Source: a virus. From it: a DNA stretch of 24,492 nt. This document shows, in pieces, positions 21,501 to 24,492 of the stretch; positions within the stretch are counted from its first letter, which is position 1, and every line of letters starts with the position of its first letter. The stretch is from IMG/VR virus record IMGVR_UViG_3300046000_007882, positions 1 to 24,492 of that record. One strand, written 5' to 3'. The position numbers and the translations under genes were made by a program. Under the pieces are notes generated by a model. That model was not told the origin of the DNA. It saw only the letters and a list, made by a program, of their open reading frames with translations, and did no database searches.

Positions 21501-22430
21501 GCTCCTTCTCCTGCTTTTCCTGAATTTCCTGAGAGTAATGAAAATATAGAAGGAGTTCATTTCGCTGATTTCTACCGAAAGTACGCCTACATTGCGTTCA
21601 ATAGCCGCGAAGTTCCTGTTCAATCAATTACCTCAAATCAAATATCATTCCGCAAGAGTTTCCATCATGGGTTTGCAAAGTGGTCAAAGGCTGACCTAGC
21701 GGGTCTTTCTTTGTCAAATGGGGCAACGGGGGTTTCCCAAATTCAGGCTTTGAATAGTTCTTTGTGGAACACTCCACACGGTCTATCGTTTGGAGCCTTG
21801 TGTACTTTTGATGCCCTAACAACACCAATTAATGAAACCGCTAGTGCTATCAATGCTACTAATGTACCAACCAGCATTTCTTGTACGAACAAGACACTAA
21901 GGTTTGTTGGAATACAAAATCTGACCGCCCACTTCCAAGCGGTGGCAACTAAAGCATTCTCATTGTTTAGCACACTAACATTCAACCACAATGGTAAAAT
22001 TATTGCTTCTGATCCACTCTTTGGTTTTGATGATCCAAATCCTGTGTATACTTTGACTAATCAGTCATCTCTAAGCATCAGAACTCAGTACGCTCACACT
22101 CATGGTAGCAAGAACTTGCTTGGGATCAAGTTTGCTTCGGGGGCAACAAGGCTATCTGATGGTACATCAAACATTGGTATTGTAGCAGGTTCCTACATTC
22201 GTATTAGTGGATCTTCGGTGACTTCCAACAACGGAATCTACCAAGTACTCTCAATACAGAACGGTATTCCTAATGATACGAATGAGAACACATCACTCAC
22301 TGATGGTTTGTCCCCGTTCTCGTACCTAGAACTCAGTAGAGCCATCACACCCACAGCAGAAGGTAACAGCATTCTTATCGAGAATGTGAGCCATCTACCT
22401 ATTCTGCACTTGAAGTATAGAACCTCGTAA
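18528..22430 (+). CDS. Large beta-helix tailspike / adhesin
   Basis: The 1300-residue protein opens with the pectin-lyase-like signature YVSPNGSDIFGDGTRDNPYF (about 17-36). Residues about 360-560 have the short Asn-rich turns of a right-handed beta-helix (NLEVTGFEIG, YNIIRDP, NVRITNNTLLFW, GIHIEGNFL, CTIKRNFAY, YTLSNNIFY). Such tailspikes bind or degrade host surface polysaccharides. The C-terminal third (about 860-1300) lacks the helix pattern and appears to hold beta-sandwich domains, including HADFYRKYAYIAFNS-type and GSYIRISGSSVTSNNGIY-type segments. Catalytic residues cannot be assigned by eye. It is the last gene of the fibre operon and ends near a long hairpin. The ribosome site AAAGAAAG lies upstream of the ATG. 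Confidence 0.8.
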   Translation: MRITTPDYPIPTADKVLYVSPNGSDIFGDGTRDNPYFSIKVAYAAVPTTNDKWFIVALDGVYSLTRIENAGATIAWSSTPGTSGNVLTGLVLGNDLSSQSLTRSKNVCLMSENLGGCKLIGSAEIPIIGEIDGLAVYDRGMLLSSRGIGKSSLADYYIYTQELETDIVVKDDLNTITYPAMLNRLEGDTPAEFFVAGTNSFTIPATKGVPTALDINGITFGCLRTSTWTATQNAGITIFKINLDNNGQHITDLITAETVNLPGIIWEDTTFLWHNGNNGVQFSKLAKVDFVDGVCTAVYSDIRVGDRIVGLALIGNKKFITKVGQYGTEITPTSHKIYYKPREATAPTTIRYPAITTAFVSGNVNNLEVTGFEIGEFEDAAWMPLTINTSSNNKLKYNIIRDPKTEGVAVSRGINYEIHGNLFLRCGRRCITTSSNAANLPVTQNVRITNNTLLFWRERAAIYNQAIRGIHIEGNFLTTLYSQHGDVIAVYEGSTDCTIKRNFAYTPEDIGVRIQGYTKGGYTLSNNIFYSDPGLIIDRFRGINQITDALSFDKQHDKATFHVDHNYISHSGSKPDMTTDVWWGMYNRKIRNNILSGSVDSLDKSSTGLIAGTNGSYAVINGLVGSGSAVGKSMTMPTLYQSAYEGLLPAAYNGSTNTPSSSWVAGRFVPPVGGITMEQFPSGHFAWSYDTTTPNWDGTAWDGVPRVYNNILLSRNNGSDRVTLVDNSITITPGSAGSTNGIPLAQTNTILASEIIYASSVAMKDRVEALAAGTRDATGINGFYDFRSNLALDPEELIGPDWIGPPVIPEGGDYLSWWVMSAGIIAGDTTTSNPDPDTTPIDNHPITVALTTSDVIFGAFDWDFKDNTTATRHGADSFFVTSGITQIPNYLNDIPLFTDPNRNNPGIGPSRSNEQNADNELIGTQGGVYVNGSNMDFTLDPTVGNRNTLNINTIATKFMQEARVLGGVTMNLILHGKSVPSEAFAEYKYVAAPSPAFPEFPESNENIEGVHFADFYRKYAYIAFNSREVPVQSITSNQISFRKSFHHGFAKWSKADLAGLSLSNGATGVSQIQALNSSLWNTPHGLSFGALCTFDALTTPINETASAINATNVPTSISCTNKTLRFVGIQNLTAHFQAVATKAFSLFSTLTFNHNGKIIASDPLFGFDDPNPVYTLTNQSSLSIRTQYAHTHGSKNLLGIKFASGATRLSDGTSNIGIVAGSYIRISGSSVTSNNGIYQVLSIQNGIPNDTNENTSLTDGLSPFSYLELSRAITPTAEGNSILIENVSHLPILHLKYRTS

Positions 22431-22436
22431 AAGAAA

Positions 22437-22471
22437 GCCTCCTACGACAAGTGAAGAGTGTCGTAGGAGGC
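22437..22471 (-). terminator. 13-bp-stem terminator between convergent genes
   Basis: The stem GCCTCCTACGACA/TGTCGTAGGAGGC with a nine-base loop is followed on the minus strand by TTTCTTTT. It lies between the tailspike stop and the gp19 stop and probably acts for gp19. The flanking bases on the plus strand are not T-rich, though the hairpin may still protect the tailspike mRNA end. Confidence 0.8.
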
Positions 22472-22535
22472 ACATGTCGCGTTGTCAAAAATTGCGACTT
22501 TTTACGCCATTCTTGCCAAGGTGGGATTTGCTAAA

Positions 22536-23096
22536 TTAGGTCACTGTTTCAATATCGAATGAATCGAAGACAAATGTTGCATTGATGGTTGCGGGGTCAA
22601 CATCATTCATAGCAACATTCAAGTCAAACCCACTAATTGACACAGGGAACATCTTTTTGAATGTCCATCGAACATTAGCATTCTTTGCACTATTCAGGCA
22701 ATGCACTACTCCGTCAGAATAGTAGTTTGATTCATTGGTTATAACATCCGTAAAATCTTCAAACGGCATGATCTCTCTCATCCAATAATACAATTCACGC
22801 CAATTAGTGAAGTTCTCGTCTACCATGAAGGTGACTCTAAGTTGGTCTAGTGACACAGATGATCCTGGAACATGGATAGGCATCATCGGAGTGTGTACAG
22901 TAACCTCTCCAATAGAGACGGAAGGAATGTTTACTGAAGTACACCAAAAAGTGACATTAGGCAACCGATTCAAAGTGAACTTAAAGTTCGTTGTGAGAAA
23001 CGGATTAACTGTATCGGGGGTTTTCAGTAAGGTGTTATAGTTTAACCCCTGCTGATTTATAACAGGAATGTTGACTGATGTTTGTTCTATTGCCAT
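22536..23096 (-). CDS. 19: Tail tube protein, gp19-like
   Basis: The 186-residue protein fits the T4 gp19 tail tube family (T4: 163). It shows NPFLTTNFKFTLNRLPNVTFWCTSVNIPSVSIG, an early beta strand and loop typical of gp19, then LRVTFMVDENFTNWRELYYWMREIMPFEDF, and a C-terminal GFDLNVAMNDVDPATINATFVFDSFDI. It polymerises into the inner tube of the contractile tail. A late promoter GATAAATA and an AGGAG ribosome site lie immediately upstream, and a terminator lies downstream, so it is a single late gene. Confidence 0.9.
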   Translation of the reverse strand: MAIEQTSVNIPVINQQGLNYNTLLKTPDTVNPFLTTNFKFTLNRLPNVTFWCTSVNIPSVSIGEVTVHTPMMPIHVPGSSVSLDQLRVTFMVDENFTNWRELYYWMREIMPFEDFTDVITNESNYYSDGVVHCLNSAKNANVRWTFKKMFPVSISGFDLNVAMNDVDPATINATFVFDSFDIETVT

Positions 23097-23112
23097 AATA
23101 CACTCCTCTCAC

Positions 23113-23120
23113 TATTTATC
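23113..23120 (-). promoter_or_regulatory. Late promoter GATAAATA for gp19, overlapping the nrdJ stop
   Basis: On the minus strand, GATAAATA includes the TAA stop of the reductase gene. Predicted +1 near 23107 gives an 11-base leader beginning AGGAG, so the ribosome site would be at the very 5' end. Confidence 0.75.
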
Positions 23121-24492
23121 GAAGTTCGCAACCGCCAGCAACACAGGCAAGTTCCTGTGCAGAGGTCGTGCAATCTTCCTTCTCGTATTGTTGTAGGAGA
23201 TCCCAATCGACACCTTGAGGCATCTTAGCCACAAGTGCCTCATACTCCTCTTTTGTGCAATCTTGATATGGTGCTTGACGGTAGGAACCACCATCTTCGG
23301 GTAGAAAGGATACACCACAAACCTCATCAAAGTGAGCATAAACCCACGCTCCCACTTCTAGCCACTCATGTTCCTTGATGGTGACCGTGATTGAAGGATT
23401 GTGTTCCGTCCAATGCGTCTTGTACGCTAACCACAATTCTAAATGTTGAATTGCTGTCATATCCTTGCGAGTAGTCGAACCAACCGCAGACTGAGGAAAC
23501 GAGAAGACAGTTGTGTACTCAGGCTTCATCACACAAGGTTCATATGGGAATCCCATGTCCTTCATCATTTGGCACAGAGGGTCTTTGTTATCTGAACGAA
23601 CTGTACGAACATAGTACTCGCTGTGTCTCGGGTGAATCCCCGATGCGGTATTTGTTAATGCACTAACAGTTCCACTTGGTTTGACCGTAGTAATGGCTGC
23701 TGATGCATTGATGCAAATTTTCTTAGCATATTCCTTATTAGTTTCAATAGCAACCTTCTTCATGTCAGTCAACAACAAACTCAAGGCACTTTCTCCCTCA
23801 TCTCCACGGGTAAGCGCATTATCCACAATACCTGTGAGAGAGACTCCAAGGAGGGCTTCCTCTTCGCAGTTCTTTTTCCAGTCGGAAGATAGGAATGGGA
23901 AATTTGTCAATGATGCCTGAAAAGTGCCAAGAATGGTTGCAAGACGCACCTTTCGCAGCAAAGAGTCCCGTGTGTCTGTTGGTCGAATGATGACCTCAGA
24001 CAAATTGCAAAACTCTCGATCTCTGAGTAAAATTTCACCGCAGTTGTGGACAACCAATCCATTACAGACGAATCTTTCTATTTCGGGGACTGAACAATCA
24101 TAAACATCTTCAATTCCATCTGCTTCAATGGAGATTATTTTTGTGTGTGATTTGTTTTGTGTGTTACCAATTGTTAGTTCATCGCTAACAATGCAATTAC
24201 CCAATTCTTTCCAAGTGCCATCAGACATCAATAGTCTGTGATTGTCTGTCGCTCGTAATTGATAACCCGCTTCTGTTGTTACCTTGTAAAGTTGCTTTGT
24301 TCCTGTCTTCACAAAGCCAGTAGAATCATACTCTCCATCACATACGGCAATGAATGGAACACCAATGAGACTCTCTACACTTCGCAACCCATCATTGGTG
24401 GATATCATCATATCCTTAGAGACGCATGGATTTACACCCATGTCATGCGAAGCATCTCTACGCTCACCCAATTTCATTAAATTCTTCTTTTT
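23116..24492 (-). CDS. nrdJ: Class II ribonucleotide reductase, C-terminal part with intein (partial)
   Basis: The frame is open to the right edge, so the N-terminal part of the enzyme lies outside; the ATG at 24477 is not taken as the start. The extein holds NP-C-GEI, the active-site Asn/Cys/Glu loop, then KPSGTVSALTNTASGIHPRHS and a C-terminal CVAGGC pair (C-x4-C) like the redox cysteines of the monomeric Lactobacillus enzyme. This points to the B12-dependent class, which reduces ribonucleotides to deoxyribonucleotides for phage DNA synthesis. No free-standing class I small-subunit gene is seen here. The coding frame is broken only by a 128-residue intein. Class II is favoured over class I or III but was not tested by alignment. 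Confidence 0.85.
   Translation of the reverse strand, partial: KKKNLMKLGERRDASHDMGVNPCVSKDMMISTNDGLRSVESLIGVPFIAVCDGEYDSTGFVKTGTKQLYKVTTEAGYQLRATDNHRLLMSDGTWKELGNCIVSDELTIGNTQNKSHTKIISIEADGIEDVYDCSVPEIERFVCNGLVVHNCGEILLRDREFCNLSEVIIRPTDTRDSLLRKVRLATILGTFQASLTNFPFLSSDWKKNCEEEALLGVSLTGIVDNALTRGDEGESALSLLLTDMKKVAIETNKEYAKKICINASAAITTVKPSGTVSALTNTASGIHPRHSEYYVRTVRSDNKDPLCQMMKDMGFPYEPCVMKPEYTTVFSFPQSAVGSTTRKDMTAIQHLELWLAYKTHWTEHNPSITVTIKEHEWLEVGAWVYAHFDEVCGVSFLPEDGGSYRQAPYQDCTKEEYEALVAKMPQGVDWDLLQQYEKEDCTTSAQELACVAGGCELR
24043..24426 (-). other. Mini-intein at the reductase catalytic cysteine
   Basis: The 128 residues between NP and CGEILL form an intein. Block A is CVSKDMMISTNDGLRSVESL with Cys1. 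Block B is GYQLRATDNHRLLM, with the TxxH motif (TDNH). Block F is IEDVYDCSVPEIERFVCNG. Block G is VVHN with the terminal Asn, followed by Cys+1. The length and absence of LAGLIDADG or HNH motifs show there is no homing endonuclease. The residue after the splice (Cys+1) is itself the cysteine that forms the thiyl radical in the enzyme, so the unspliced protein should be inactive. Confidence 0.92.

Noticed and set aside
24043-24426. Reductase as a broken or frameshifted gene
   Set aside because: The frame is continuous and the inserted 128 residues carry every intein block with Cys1, TxxH and terminal Asn before Cys.
24043-24426. Homing endonuclease in the intein
   Set aside because: The insert is too short and shows no LAGLIDADG, HNH or GIY-YIG motif between blocks B and F.

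Overview
The window looks like part of the genome of a large T4-type contractile-tailed phage (Caudoviricetes, myovirus) infecting a bacterium with an outer membrane. Support for this: a gp32-like single-stranded DNA-binding protein with its zinc ligands; a gp33-like late-transcription coactivator next to it; a gp19-like tail tube protein; T4-type late promoters (NNTAAATA) in front of many genes; near-consensus host sigma-70 promoters in front of gp32 and gp33; and a lipoprotein/transmembrane protein that looks like a spanin. The host cannot be named from the sequence. I see no tRNA gene, IS element or CRISPR array.

Layout. 1-7119 (+): a run of late genes. Several begin with a short peptide ending in (L/I)-x-E before A/S/G/N, which resembles the T4 capsid-targeting propeptide cleaved by the prohead protease. 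They include a His-rich duplicated protein, a very basic Ala/Lys/Arg-rich protein, a GP88-domain protein and a protein with three copies of a VADS(V/I)E...E motif. 7116-8072 (-): a possible PD-(D/E)XK nuclease. 8098-8673 (+): a RuvC-like resolvase. 8670-13341 (-): one operon read right to left, with tightly overlapping genes: two conserved hypotheticals, two proteins with capsid-targeting-like starts (one carries 16 LRV-type repeats of 26 residues and a basic core-like tail), then a three-TM holin candidate and a unimolecular-spanin candidate. 13433-14925: small genes and a RecB/MGME1-like exonuclease. 15201-16413 (-): gp32 and gp33. 16495-22430 (+): tail fibre or adhesin genes, including a 1300-residue beta-helix tailspike. 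22536-24492 (-): tail tube gp19, then the 3' part of a class II ribonucleotide reductase interrupted by a mini-intein exactly at the catalytic cysteine; this gene runs off the right edge.

How the parts fit. gp33 is a partner for transcription from the TAAATA late promoters, which drive head, tail and lysis genes. gp32, the exonuclease, the resolvase and the reductase serve DNA replication, recombination and nucleotide supply. The most unusual features are (i) a set of proteins on both strands that may be packaged in the capsid and injected, and (ii) four genes where a late promoter lies exactly five bases before the ATG, three of them directly after a transcription terminator, which predicts leaderless late mRNAs. 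All function calls are from reading the sequence; no database search was run.
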